Shown here: positions 34,842-43,823 of the stretch, in pieces
Layout of the letters: each line of letters begins with the position of its first letter
Position numbering within the stretch: position 1 is the stretch's first letter
Assembly: GCA_943787185.1 (NCBI GenBank)
Contig: CALSLL010000002.1
Coordinates: 372,001 to 436,000, forward strand
DNA: 64,000 nucleotides
Source of the DNA: UBA10349 sp003485905
Lineage (GTDB): Bacteria; Pseudomonadota; Gammaproteobacteria; Arenicellales; Arenicellaceae
Direction: 5' to 3'
Made by a program: the position numbers and the translations under genes
The notes under the pieces: model-generated
Seen by the model: only the letters and a program-made list of their open reading frames with translations
The model's database searches: none
What the model was told of the DNA's origin: nothing

Positions 34842-35257
34842 TGAGCTACGATCCAGAAAATATTTTTGCCAAGATATTGCGGGGTGAAATCCCGTGTCAT
34901 AAGGTGTACGAAGACGATTATAGCTTGGCGTTTATGGATATTATGCCTCAGGCTGTAGGGCATACATTGGTGATTCCGAAGGAGCCAGCAATAACGCTTT
35001 TTGAGCTTTCAGATGCTGCAAGCACACATCTTATTCATGCGGTGCAGCGAGTGGGAGCCGCAGTTAAGTTAGCTATGGGAGCAGATGGGATAGTAGTTAT
35101 GCAGTTGAACGGGGTCGCGGCCGGGCAAACCGTGGATCACGTCCACTTTCACGTCATTCCTGGCTCTGTGCATGATTTGGGTAGCCACGCTGCAGCAGAA
35201 AATCAAACCGGGGATTTGGCACTATTAGCAAGCAAAATTACCCAGTGTGTGGTTTGA
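34841..35257 (+). CDS. HIT family protein (HINT-like nucleotide hydrolase)
   Basis: 138 residues with a GTG start that shares a base with the ettA TAG, indicating translational coupling. The catalytic triad HVHFHVIP (H-x-H-x-H-x) lies near residue 105, and the N-terminal FAKILRGEIPCHKVYEDD is typical of HINT/HIT proteins. Such enzymes hydrolyse nucleotide phosphoramidates or dinucleoside phosphates. Confidence 0.92.
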   Translation: MSYDPENIFAKILRGEIPCHKVYEDDYSLAFMDIMPQAVGHTLVIPKEPAITLFELSDAASTHLIHAVQRVGAAVKLAMGADGIVVMQLNGVAAGQTVDHVHFHVIPGSVHDLGSHAAAENQTGDLALLASKITQCVV

Positions 35258-35290
35258 AAATAAATAACCGGGTAAATTGATTTAAGGCTA

Positions 35291-36064
35291 CTAATTTTTG
35301 CTACTATTTTTGCGACTAAAAGCCGCTTCAAACTCGGATATCGGATCCAACGTGCAGGATCGCACCAGAATTTCAAAGGTTGAATATTCCATGCCTCTTA
35401 TAAGCGAATCGCCAAACGCATCTGGTAATCCAAGCATGCGACGGTAACTTTCTTCTTGTGTTGCACATGCTGCATGGATAAACGTTTGCAAACAATCGCG
35501 AGGAGCGGAGACTGACTCCGGATCCTTACCTTGGGGTGATGAATAGATTAGATGGCGTAACGCTTCTAGTAGCTGCAGACGTTGTCTGCTTGACCAACTT
35601 ATTAACGTACAGATTTCGTGTTCAGAAAGATTTTGATAATGAGGCTTACGTTTTAGAGACATTAATTTTAGGTCGATGCCGAATAACTCTTCTGTGCGAA
35701 CATTCAGCTCCCCGGTAATGCCCGCACGCCCTCGGAGACCAGTGCTATCTGACTCCGGTGATGCTGGTATCTCGAGTACCAATACCCGGGCTAATGCAAT
35801 TACTTCATCTGCGATCGCATTCCGCATTGCCGATATGTTTTTAGCATTGGTGGAGATCGTTTCAATGAGTTCTAATGTCTCTACAAGGCGAGCGGCGCGG
35901 TATTCTTTAGTCGCACCCTTTGGCGGGACGAATTTAGGGTTTACGTAGCGTGTGCGTAATAACTGAATTGCCTCCTGATATAAGGCATTGTCGTTTCCCT
36001 TAAAAGATTGCTCTAATTGCTTCCATTTACGGATTGCAATATTGAACATATACTTTTCTTGCAT
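35291..36064 (-). CDS. Uncharacterised cytosolic alpha-helical protein
   Basis: 257 residues from ATG 36064 (GGAA about 10 nt upstream; an in-frame TTG 6 codons earlier is possible). I do not recognise a family. It has no signal peptide or membrane helix and looks mainly helical, with charged segments such as KGATKEYRAARLVETLELIE and a central RRxxH-type stretch. It converges on the HIT gene and is divergent (246 bp) from the AmgK-like kinase. Codon and base composition do not stand out. The intergenic region upstream contains a GGTCTA/TAGACC inverted repeat (36154-36173). Confidence 0.6.
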   Translation of the reverse strand: MQEKYMFNIAIRKWKQLEQSFKGNDNALYQEAIQLLRTRYVNPKFVPPKGATKEYRAARLVETLELIETISTNAKNISAMRNAIADEVIALARVLVLEIPASPESDSTGLRGRAGITGELNVRTEELFGIDLKLMSLKRKPHYQNLSEHEICTLISWSSRQRLQLLEALRHLIYSSPQGKDPESVSAPRDCLQTFIHAACATQEESYRRMLGLPDAFGDSLIRGMEYSTFEILVRSCTLDPISEFEAAFSRKNSSKN

Positions 36065-36310
36065 GTTTTCTGATTCCAGCAAAGTAAATAAATAGTCTTG
36101 GCTATTAATGGAAGCTGTATGAAAAAATTGCTAGCTTGTAAATATCCTATAAAGGTCTATTTCACCTTAGACCATTAGTAAATGCAAACGAATCGTATGT
36201 AATGCATTACGCCAAAGGAAATATCTAATCAACTTCGACTAGTATACGTATTATCATAGACGGTAAATATTTGAATGGTTGTTTTCGTCAAATGATTATC
36301 AGTTTATCTC

Positions 36311-37330
36311 ATGATTGATCGTGAAAAAGGTGCGCTGGATTTTCTGTCGAGCGTAGATGCTTCTGCTTCAATGCACGCTTTGCACCAAGACGCGTCAAAC
36401 CGGCGCTACTATAGATTGACCGGTGCGAAGCATCGGTCATTGTTGATGGATTCTCCTCCAGGCCTGGAAGACTTGGGTCAGTTTGTCAAAGTGGCTGCAT
36501 TTTTATCTGACGCGGGTCTTGGTGTCCCTGCTATATACGAAATTGACGAAGATTCTGGCTACGCCGTTATCGAGGATTTTGGGAGCGATACTTTTACTTC
36601 GCTTTTAAATCAGTCCGGCGACCAACATGACAGCGTCGCAGAGGATCTCTACCGATTGGCTGTAGATACATTGGTTTGTTTACACAAAAAGATAGAGGTC
36701 GTTCCAAAAGATTTCCCAGATTACATGTCTGGACAAATGGCGGAGGCTGCGTGTTTAATATTGGATTGGTATGTTCCAGAATTATGCGGTCAAAGAGTTG
36801 ATGCGAATGATCGTACTGCTTATAAAGATGCATGGCTTAAAGTGTTGTCCTGTCAGTCTAGAGACAGCACTCTTGTATTACGGGACTTCCATGTAGACAA
36901 CTTAATGTTGCGGGACAACCAGCAAGGAATATCCCGCTGTGGGGTAATTGATTTTCAGGACGCTGCTCGTGGTCCACGCCTATACGATTTAGCATCGCTG
37001 CTGGAAGATGCAAGGCGACCTGTTAGCGAGATACTAAAGAATTCCATGCAACAATATTATGCTGCACAAATGGATATTCAAATAAATTCTGAATTTATCG
37101 GATCTTTTGTTAGTTTAGCTGCCCAGCGTCATAGTCGGGTTGCTGGCGTTTTTGTTCGTTTGGCGCAGCGAGATAAGCGTCAACACTATTTGCAATACCT
37201 CCCCTTGGTCATACGAATGTTGGCCAATGCAGTTGAGAGTACTGTTTTAGAAGAACCCAGATTTATCCTGGATACACTTTGTCCGACCTGGCGTAACCCT
37301 GAGCCGCTGTTGGTTAATAAAATAGTCTGA
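36311..37330 (+). CDS. Sugar kinase of the aminoglycoside phosphotransferase family, AmgK-like
   Basis: 339 residues. DASNRRYYRL near residue 30 is the nucleotide loop of AmgK-type kinases; LVLRDFHVDNLMLRD (catalytic loop with Asp) and GVIDFQDAARGPRLYDLASLLEDARR (metal-binding DFQDA and substrate segment) match that group closely. AmgK phosphorylates the anomeric carbon of N-acetylmuramate and N-acetylglucosamine in a peptidoglycan-recycling shortcut with MurU. The usual neighbour murU is absent here, so the role in recycling is inferred from sequence only. It is followed by tyrB-type aminotransferase on the same strand. Confidence 0.8.
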   Translation: MIDREKGALDFLSSVDASASMHALHQDASNRRYYRLTGAKHRSLLMDSPPGLEDLGQFVKVAAFLSDAGLGVPAIYEIDEDSGYAVIEDFGSDTFTSLLNQSGDQHDSVAEDLYRLAVDTLVCLHKKIEVVPKDFPDYMSGQMAEAACLILDWYVPELCGQRVDANDRTAYKDAWLKVLSCQSRDSTLVLRDFHVDNLMLRDNQQGISRCGVIDFQDAARGPRLYDLASLLEDARRPVSEILKNSMQQYYAAQMDIQINSEFIGSFVSLAAQRHSRVAGVFVRLAQRDKRQHYLQYLPLVIRMLANAVESTVLEEPRFILDTLCPTWRNPEPLLVNKIV

Positions 37331-37478
37331 TTTTTGGGTAAAGTTATAGTGCCGACCCTCGGATGACGTTATCATAGCGCCGTTTGCGGGGATGCGGCGT
37401 TTTACAACAGATGCCCCGTTATTGTTAATAAATGTGAGTTTAGGGCGATTAATCCAAAGCCCGGATGGAGATTTGAGT

Positions 37479-38675
37479 ATGTTTGATCATCTTGACCTGC
37501 TGCCAGCTGACCCTATATTGGGTTTATCGCAGGTGTTTGCCAAAGATAATTGTACTGACAAGGTAAATTTGTCGGTTGGGGTCTACCAGGATGACAATGG
37601 CAATACTCCGGTGTTGGATATTGTACGGCGCGCCCAGCAAATTATGCTCGATGAGCAAACCAGTAAGGCCTATATTGCGCAGGCTGGAGATGCAGGGTTT
37701 TTATCTGGGATGTCGGAACTTGTTCTTGGGCCAATCGCGGCACTATTAGCTACGGATAATCGTGTCGCTACCGTCCAAACTCCCGGTGGGTGTGGGGCGG
37801 TTCGGATCGCATCAGAAGTTCTAAACAAGTGTAATCCTGGTGGCAAGGTTTGGATAAGTACTCCAACCTGGGCGAATCACCAACCCTTGGTCACCAGTGC
37901 GGGCTTAACAATTGCTGAATACCCGTATTACGACCGAAACACTAAAACAATTTTATTTGATGATATGATGGCTGCTTTGCGGCAAGCCAGTAGAGGTGAT
38001 GTGATTTTGTTGCACGCCTGCTGTCACAATCCGACGGGCGCTGATTTAAGCCCATCGCAGTGGGATTCCCTAGCCGACCTATGTAAGGAAAATGGTTTAC
38101 TACCTTTTATTGATTTCGCCTACCAAGGCTTTGGGCAAGGTCTTCAAGATGATGCTTATGGCGTACGGAAAATGGCGCAAAAGGTGGAAGAGCTCGTGAT
38201 TGCGGCGAGCTGTTCCAAAAACTTTGGTCTGTATCGAGAGCGCGTCGGCGCAATGATTTTTATCGGAAGCACTGGCACTGCGACAGCTGCTGCAAAAAGC
38301 CATGCTCTATCAGAGGCCCGTCGCAGCTATACCATGGCGCCATATCATGGTGCAGGTATTGTTGGCTACATTTTGAATAATGCTGAGTTGCGCACTGATT
38401 GGGAAACGGAATTAGCGAATATGCGCGGGCGTATAAATGGCATGCGGAAACGACTTTGTATCGGTTTGAATCAAGCACAATCTTCGACCGATTTCAGTTT
38501 TATAGGCAATCAATGGGGAATGTTTTCCTTTTTGGGCATCACTGTAGAGCAGGTGCTGGAGTTAAGGAGTAAATACGGTATATATATTCTTGAGTCATCA
38601 CGAATAAATGTGGCTGGCATAAGCGATAGCAATATCGATTACGTGGTTGAAAAAATTGCGCAGACAGTTAGTTGA
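37479..38675 (+). CDS. Aromatic/aspartate aminotransferase (TyrB/AspC family)
   Basis: 398 residues from ATG 37479. This start has GGATGGAG upstream and gives the standard N-terminus MFDHLDLLPADPILGLSQVF; an upstream in-frame start would add 29 unrelated residues. Class I PLP fold: HNPTGADLSPSQW, FIDFAYQGFGQG and SCSKNFGLYRERVGA, in which the lysine forms the PLP aldimine. It transfers the amino group between aromatic amino acids or aspartate and 2-oxoglutarate. TyrB versus AspC cannot be separated with confidence. Confidence 0.9.
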   Translation: MFDHLDLLPADPILGLSQVFAKDNCTDKVNLSVGVYQDDNGNTPVLDIVRRAQQIMLDEQTSKAYIAQAGDAGFLSGMSELVLGPIAALLATDNRVATVQTPGGCGAVRIASEVLNKCNPGGKVWISTPTWANHQPLVTSAGLTIAEYPYYDRNTKTILFDDMMAALRQASRGDVILLHACCHNPTGADLSPSQWDSLADLCKENGLLPFIDFAYQGFGQGLQDDAYGVRKMAQKVEELVIAASCSKNFGLYRERVGAMIFIGSTGTATAAAKSHALSEARRSYTMAPYHGAGIVGYILNNAELRTDWETELANMRGRINGMRKRLCIGLNQAQSSTDFSFIGNQWGMFSFLGITVEQVLELRSKYGIYILESSRINVAGISDSNIDYVVEKIAQTVS

Positions 38676-38836
38676 TTGACGGGTTAGTGGGTCTTAGTCA
38701 TTAAATTCTAATTCAATTCTGTGGTGCGTTCGGCGGTGGACTAATTGTCAGGTTTGACTGTCAATTTTACATTCATGCACCCAGCGTTGCTTAGTAAATA
38801 GCGTGAGTTGTTGATAGTGAAATTGAAGGATAAATT

Positions 38837-39628
38837 ATGAGCTCAGCTTTAATTACACACCTGGGGGAAGAGCTGTATCGTGCGATGCGATCCCAGGCAA
38901 CGGTTGAGCCACTTAGCATGCGTGAACCGGAAATAACGGCATCGAACTCATACGCAATCTCTAGACATATTTTGGCAAGAAGACAGCAAGATGGCGAAAC
39001 ACGTGTTGGAATGAAAATTGGGTTAACTAGTCGAGCCGTACAAAAACGGATGGGTGTTAATCACGCAGATTTTGGATTTTTGACTGATGCTATGGCGTTT
39101 GATTCAGGTGTTGAACTGCCAATAAGTAGCCATTTAATTCAACCAAAAGCAGAAGGAGAAATCGCATTTGTTCTTGCCAAAGATTTGTATGGGCCTAACA
39201 TAACCGCTGACGATGCAGTGAGTGCTACAAAAGGGGTAACGGCCTGTTTCGAAATAGCCGATTCACGCATTGTTGATTGGCAAAATGAATATGAGGATAC
39301 TGTAGCTGACAATGCCTCTTGTGGACTCTTTGTAATTAGCGATAAGTTAATTCCAATCGACGGTGTTGATTTGGTTAATTGCAGTATGGAGTTGAGGCGA
39401 AATGGTCAGGTCGCAAGTGTCGCAGCGGGTCCAGGCAATGCAGCGCTTGGCTCACCGGTGAATGTGGTGGCATGGCTAGCGAATGTTTTAAGCGAAGTCG
39501 GCGAAGGATTGAACGTTGGCGATGTAATTCTATCAGGTGCTTTGGGTCCTACAGTGCCTGCAGTTGTTGGGGATGTGCTTAACCTAACTATTGGGGGAAT
39601 AGGGGACGCCTCTGTAAGATTCGTATAG
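38837..39628 (+). CDS. 2-keto-4-pentenoate hydratase family protein (MhpD/DmpE-like)
   Basis: 263 residues. GMKIGLTSRAVQKRMGVNHADFG and PKAEGEIAFVLAKDL (E-x-E metal ligands) are the hallmark of the MhpD/DmpE hydratase group within the fumarylacetoacetase superfamily; TACFEIADSRIVDWQ and GDVILSGALGPTVP also match. It adds water to 2-hydroxypenta-2,4-dienoate in meta-cleavage pathways, but the group also includes oxalocrotonate decarboxylases. No other meta-cleavage gene (dioxygenase, aldolase) is nearby, so the pathway is open. Confidence 0.88.
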   Translation: MSSALITHLGEELYRAMRSQATVEPLSMREPEITASNSYAISRHILARRQQDGETRVGMKIGLTSRAVQKRMGVNHADFGFLTDAMAFDSGVELPISSHLIQPKAEGEIAFVLAKDLYGPNITADDAVSATKGVTACFEIADSRIVDWQNEYEDTVADNASCGLFVISDKLIPIDGVDLVNCSMELRRNGQVASVAAGPGNAALGSPVNVVAWLANVLSEVGEGLNVGDVILSGALGPTVPAVVGDVLNLTIGGIGDASVRFV

Positions 39629-39819
39629 TCGAATATGAGGAAGACCTAGATTAATGGGGCCGAATTCAACGTACAATTAGATTTGGTAGTCGACCCTAAT
39701 TGATAACAAAAAACATAATGATATTTTTGACCTGATATTTTATTGTTGCTTAAATCTGATTCGAATAATGCAGTTTTTTCACTAACTAATAATTGATTGA
39801 TAACTATGGGGTAGTAAAG

Positions 39820-41040
39820 ATGGGAGCATTTACACGCGCAGGCAAACTGATCGCTTTTTTAGTGGCGATAACTTTAGTTCCTTCAGCTTTGGTCGCTCAG
39901 CAAGACTTACCCAAAGATGGAGATGATCGCCCATTTCTAGGAGAATTACCTCGGTTTCCGTTGGAAAAATATTCCCTTCATCCAGAAGGAGTAACTGTGG
40001 AGACTTATTTGCAAGATCTGGACGTTGTCTGGGCTTTGGAGTTCGCGCCGGATGGACGTCTGTTCCTTAATGAAAAGGGTGGAAAAATTCGTATTGTTAG
40101 TCCAGATGGAGAGATGGACCCCACACCGTGGGCAACTATTAGTGATGTAACGGCAGAAATCCGAGAGCATGGTCTTTTTGGTTTGGCGTTACATCCACAA
40201 TTTCCGGAAGAGCCTTGGGTTTATGTGATGTATTCGTATGTCAGTGGTCAAGATCGAACCGCAAACCGTGTCGTCCGATTTCGTGAGGTTGATGGTCGCG
40301 GGGTTGATCGCCAAACTATACTTGATGATATTCCTGGTGCTGCCACACATAATGGTGGTCGTCTAAACTTTGGACCTGACGGAATGTTATATATCGCCGC
40401 GGGAGATGCTCGTGATCGAAGACGAGCGCAGAATCTGGATAACTTGGGTGGTAGTATTCTTCGTCTGACACCAGAGGGAGAAGTCCCTGCTGATAATCCC
40501 TGGCCTGGAAACCCTATTTGGGCATATGGCTTTCGCAATATTATGGGGATGGCCTTTCGACCCGGTGATGGGACCTTTTTCGGTGCTGACCATGGCCCGA
40601 CCGTTGAATGGGAACCAAGGATTGGTGCGTATGACGAACTGAACATCGTCCAGAAAGGAGCGAATTACGGATGGCCTGTGGTCGTCGGTGCACCTGCGAT
40701 GGAAGGTTTTGTTGATCCGATATTGTCTTGGATTCCATCAGTTCCTCCCGGTGATCTGGTGTTTCATCAAGGTGATTTATTCTTAAGCGCACTTTGGTCG
40801 GAGGCTCTGGTTAGGATTCAGTTTGATGACCCTGATGACCCAAATCGCGTTACCAATGTTGAGCGATGGTTTAATTCTCAAGTATGGCGAGACGGGGTTT
40901 TACCCGAGTCTTTATTTGGCCGCTTACGGGCTCTAGCTGTTGGTCCAGATGGTGCTTTGTATTTAAGTACTACGAATCGTGATGGCAGGCATGATCCACG
41001 CCTGGGAGATGACAAGGTGTTGCGTATCGTTATTGAATAA
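39820..41040 (+). CDS. Exported PQQ-dependent aldose sugar dehydrogenase (YliI/sGDH-like)
   Basis: 406 residues from ATG 39820, with a signal peptide ending ALVA (a TTG nine codons upstream is unlikely). LDVVWALEFAPDGRLFLNEKGG, THNGGRLNFGPDGMLYIAAGDARDR, YGFRNIMGMAFRPGDG and GANYGWPVV are conserved stretches of soluble PQQ aldose dehydrogenases; the His in THNGGR is the catalytic base. Oxidises sugars in the periplasm if PQQ is available. No PQQ biosynthesis gene is seen in the window. A Rho-independent terminator follows. Confidence 0.88.
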   Translation: MGAFTRAGKLIAFLVAITLVPSALVAQQDLPKDGDDRPFLGELPRFPLEKYSLHPEGVTVETYLQDLDVVWALEFAPDGRLFLNEKGGKIRIVSPDGEMDPTPWATISDVTAEIREHGLFGLALHPQFPEEPWVYVMYSYVSGQDRTANRVVRFREVDGRGVDRQTILDDIPGAATHNGGRLNFGPDGMLYIAAGDARDRRRAQNLDNLGGSILRLTPEGEVPADNPWPGNPIWAYGFRNIMGMAFRPGDGTFFGADHGPTVEWEPRIGAYDELNIVQKGANYGWPVVVGAPAMEGFVDPILSWIPSVPPGDLVFHQGDLFLSALWSEALVRIQFDDPDDPNRVTNVERWFNSQVWRDGVLPESLFGRLRALAVGPDGALYLSTTNRDGRHDPRLGDDKVLRIVIE

Positions 41041-41105
41041 GGCAATTGATGCGCTTTGCTCAAGGCTAGAAGCCAAGAGTGCTAAGGCTCTTGATGATCA
41101 ATAGG

Positions 41106-41137
41106 TGCGCCGCTGTGTTCAGTGGCGCATTATTTTT
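41106..41137 (+). terminator. Rho-independent terminator after the PQQ sugar dehydrogenase gene
   Basis: TGCGCCGCTG and CAGTGGCGCA form a 10-bp stem (one G-T pair) with a TGTT loop, followed by a T-rich tail (TTATTTTT). It lies 66 bp past the stop codon. Confidence 0.75.
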
Positions 41138-41226
41138 AACTATGTATGCAGAGCCCTTTAGCAAATTGAGATGGCAGAGCTTTTTGATCTGTTAATATGC
41201 CTACTGTCTAGTTCAGCCAACTACAG

Positions 41227-42297
41227 ATGAATGATATGAATCGATTTACACGTAACACCTATATATTAACGGCTACTATTTTGGCCGAACTAGTATTGTT
41301 TAATACTCCTGCAGCTGCTCACCATTCTATTGCTGTTCATTACGATATGGGTAATATTCAAGAGGTAACTGGGACCTTGGTTTCGGTGAATTTGCGCAAT
41401 CCTCATACTACGTTAGAATTTACGGTTGAGAATGAAGCGGGCGAATTGGATACCTGGTATGGAGAAGCAGGCGCTCTAAACGCGATCAGAAGGGATGGAA
41501 TATCCGCAGACTCATTTCAAATAGGTGACCCTATAACGGTAACTGGTCCGGTATCTCGTTTTGGTCGTAAAGAAATGATCGCGATAGCTGTAGATCACAA
41601 AGAGCAGCGTTACTACCTATTTGCGCCAATTGCCAAGTTGATACAGATGAAAGTTATTGATAGTTCCAATTCTGACAAGATTTTAAGTTCCGGTGGTAAC
41701 GAGGTTGCACCAGTTGATGCACCAAATATATTTCGGGTATGGACACCTATAGATTTCCCTGCAACAGCGATACATCCTCTTGATTTGTCCTTGACTGAGA
41801 GTGCGAAACAAGCGGCAGAGAACTATGATGAGATAGTGGATGACCTTGCAATTCAGTGCATTTCGCCGGGTATGCCCAGCATGTTGGATAATCCTTATCC
41901 TATTCAATTTATTGATCAGGGTGATGAGATTGTAGTGCGGCATGAGGAGTGGGGCGCTGAGCGAATTGTTCACATGAAGGTGGGGAGTGCACAAACCGGC
42001 CCAACTACTAAATATGGTCACTCAGTAGGTCGGTGGGAGGATGGTAGCTTGATTATTGAAACTACCAACATTGATTACCCTTATTTTGATGATGGGGGTA
42101 CACCGATGACCAGAGGAATGAAGGTTACCGAAAGGTATACCCTACGAGCTGATCAATCTAGATTGGATTGGACGGCTACGTTTGCCGACCCAGCGGTATT
42201 TCTATCTCCGGTTTCGTTTGGAGGAAGCTTCGGTTGGGTTCCAGATACGCAAATTATGGAATTTATTTGCACACTTGAGGGTGACTCTTTGGAATAA
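41227..42297 (+). CDS. DUF6152 family periplasmic protein (long form)
   Basis: 356 residues. The signal peptide ends AAAA and the predicted mature protein starts HHSIAVHYD. The N-terminal domain carries LRNPHTTLEF, WYGEAGALNAI and FQIGDPITVTGPV; the C-terminal domain carries GHSVGRWEDGSLIIETTN and ERYTLRADQSRLDW, shared with the paralogue at 14275-15291. No function can be assigned. A second ATG three codons downstream is also possible. It stands alone between a terminator and the GNAT gene; the 89-bp upstream gap follows the terminator, so it has its own promoter. Confidence 0.82.
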   Translation: MNDMNRFTRNTYILTATILAELVLFNTPAAAHHSIAVHYDMGNIQEVTGTLVSVNLRNPHTTLEFTVENEAGELDTWYGEAGALNAIRRDGISADSFQIGDPITVTGPVSRFGRKEMIAIAVDHKEQRYYLFAPIAKLIQMKVIDSSNSDKILSSGGNEVAPVDAPNIFRVWTPIDFPATAIHPLDLSLTESAKQAAENYDEIVDDLAIQCISPGMPSMLDNPYPIQFIDQGDEIVVRHEEWGAERIVHMKVGSAQTGPTTKYGHSVGRWEDGSLIIETTNIDYPYFDDGGTPMTRGMKVTERYTLRADQSRLDWTATFADPAVFLSPVSFGGSFGWVPDTQIMEFICTLEGDSLE

Positions 42298-42432
42298 AGT
42301 TTCCGGTGGTAATTGCGACAGTCGAAAGGCTACTATTTGATGTATTTGTTTTTGCGAGTAGACAAAGCTGGTACGGCGGCATACAAATGATAAGCTCGTG
42401 ATCACGCTAGCTTTCTACAATTACAAATTTCG

Positions 42433-42897
42433 GTGAATAGAACAAAGATTGTATGGCGGTGGCTGTCGTTTAATAAGCTGGGCGGAGCCGAGGTGCATGA
42501 GATGATTGCACTAAGAGAGTCGGTGTTTGTTGTCGAACAAAATTGTGCTTATCAAGAGGCGGATAAGTATGATTTGTTTGCACATCATTTATTCGCGCGT
42601 GATCAACAAAAGCTTTTAATCGCCTATGCACGGGTTTTACCGCCGGATACAAAATATGCTGAACCATCAATTGGCAGGGTAATTGTGGAGACATCCGCGA
42701 GAGGGGATAAATTGGGTAAACACACCCTTACGCGTTGTATTGAATTTTGCACAGGCCATTACCCTGGCTATGATATTAAGCTTTCTGCGCAAACCTCTGC
42801 GGTCAATTTTTATCTAGCCGAGGGTTTCAACGTTTGTGGTATCCCTTACGATGACGCTGGTATTGAACATCAAGATATGGTGCGCCCATGGAGTTGA
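42433..42897 (+). CDS. GNAT family N-acetyltransferase, ElaA-like
   Basis: 154 residues with a GTG start. The N-terminal EMIALRESVFVVEQNCAYQEADKYD is diagnostic for ElaA-type acetyltransferases, followed by the acetyl-CoA region IGRVIVETSARGDKLGKHTL and the C-terminal FYLAEGFNVCG. The acceptor is unknown. The gene overlaps the following EamA transporter by 10 bp, so they are coupled. Confidence 0.88.
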   Translation: MNRTKIVWRWLSFNKLGGAEVHEMIALRESVFVVEQNCAYQEADKYDLFAHHLFARDQQKLLIAYARVLPPDTKYAEPSIGRVIVETSARGDKLGKHTLTRCIEFCTGHYPGYDIKLSAQTSAVNFYLAEGFNVCGIPYDDAGIEHQDMVRPWS

Positions 42898-43823
42898 ATT
42901 CTAAACGCCAAACAGAATCATACCTTGCAATAGTAGGGTTGATATTTTGCGTCTTATTTTGGGCATTAAATCATTATGTTGGCCGATCGTTGTATAGGGA
43001 GATTTCACCGGTTGCATTGACCTTTTGGCGTTTGGTAGTAGCTATGAGCTGGTGTGTTCTCTTAGGTTGGCGAGGTTTGGTAGAACACAAATCCACAATA
43101 TCGCAATATAAGTGGTTTTTGGCGCGTCAGGCATTTTTAGGGTTTGTTGTATTTAACTGCTTGGCTTACCTCGCGGCACATACTACGACGGTTGTGAACC
43201 TGAATTTGGTTAATGCAATGACTCCTATTTTGATTTTTAGTCTGTCCGTTATTTGGCTGGGGATTATCCCGAGACGTATGGAGTGGTTGGGTCTTAGCCT
43301 CGCTTTTGCAGGGTTTATTATTGTAATTAGCGCGGGTCAGCCTTTACGTGTTTTAAATATGGATCTAAATCCCGGTGATTTATGGATGTTTGTAGCAGTA
43401 TTTTCTTGGTCGATTTACTCCGTGTTACACAAACGATCTAGTTGCCGATTACCACTAGGGACTTCTTTATTGGTACAGATAATTGTGGCGGTGTTGATCA
43501 TGACACCTATGTATTTAGTTGATTTTTTTCTAAACGGTGGATTTGAGTTAACACCAAAAATTACACTAGCTTTTGCCTATGTTGGGATTTTTCCTTCGGT
43601 TGTTTCGATCTATTTGTGGAACCATGGGGTAAATGTATTGGGCCCTAACTTAACGTCAATGTTTTTATATTTGGCACCTATCTTTGCGGCTATTATTGGG
43701 GTTGTGTTATTGGGCGAAACTTTATCCTGGTACCATTTTGCTGGCGAGATCTTCATTGTGGCTGGGTTTTATTTCGCAATCTTTCATATGTCTAGAAGCG
43801 CGCAGTCTAAGGTTGATGGATAA
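42888..43823 (+). CDS. DMT superfamily EamA transporter
   Basis: 311 residues with ten hydrophobic helices in two EamA repeats: the first around LIFCVLFWALNHYVGRSLYREI and the second around PGDLWMFVAVFSWSIYSVLHKR. Both begin with the family's W-x-x-x-x...P/F-type helices. Such permeases export metabolites or amino acids; the substrate is unknown. It overlaps the preceding acetyltransferase gene by 10 bp and the following oxidase by 8 bp, making a tightly packed three-gene operon. Confidence 0.9.
   Translation: MELNSKRQTESYLAIVGLIFCVLFWALNHYVGRSLYREISPVALTFWRLVVAMSWCVLLGWRGLVEHKSTISQYKWFLARQAFLGFVVFNCLAYLAAHTTTVVNLNLVNAMTPILIFSLSVIWLGIIPRRMEWLGLSLAFAGFIIVISAGQPLRVLNMDLNPGDLWMFVAVFSWSIYSVLHKRSSCRLPLGTSLLVQIIVAVLIMTPMYLVDFFLNGGFELTPKITLAFAYVGIFPSVVSIYLWNHGVNVLGPNLTSMFLYLAPIFAAIIGVVLLGETLSWYHFAGEIFIVAGFYFAIFHMSRSAQSKVDG

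Noticed and set aside
36199..36210. Perfect 12-bp palindrome GTAATGCATTAC and a GGTCTA/TAGACC inverted repeat (36154-36173) upstream of the AmgK-like gene
   Set aside because: Short palindromes of this kind arise by chance in AT-rich intergenic DNA and have no second copy nearby to support them.
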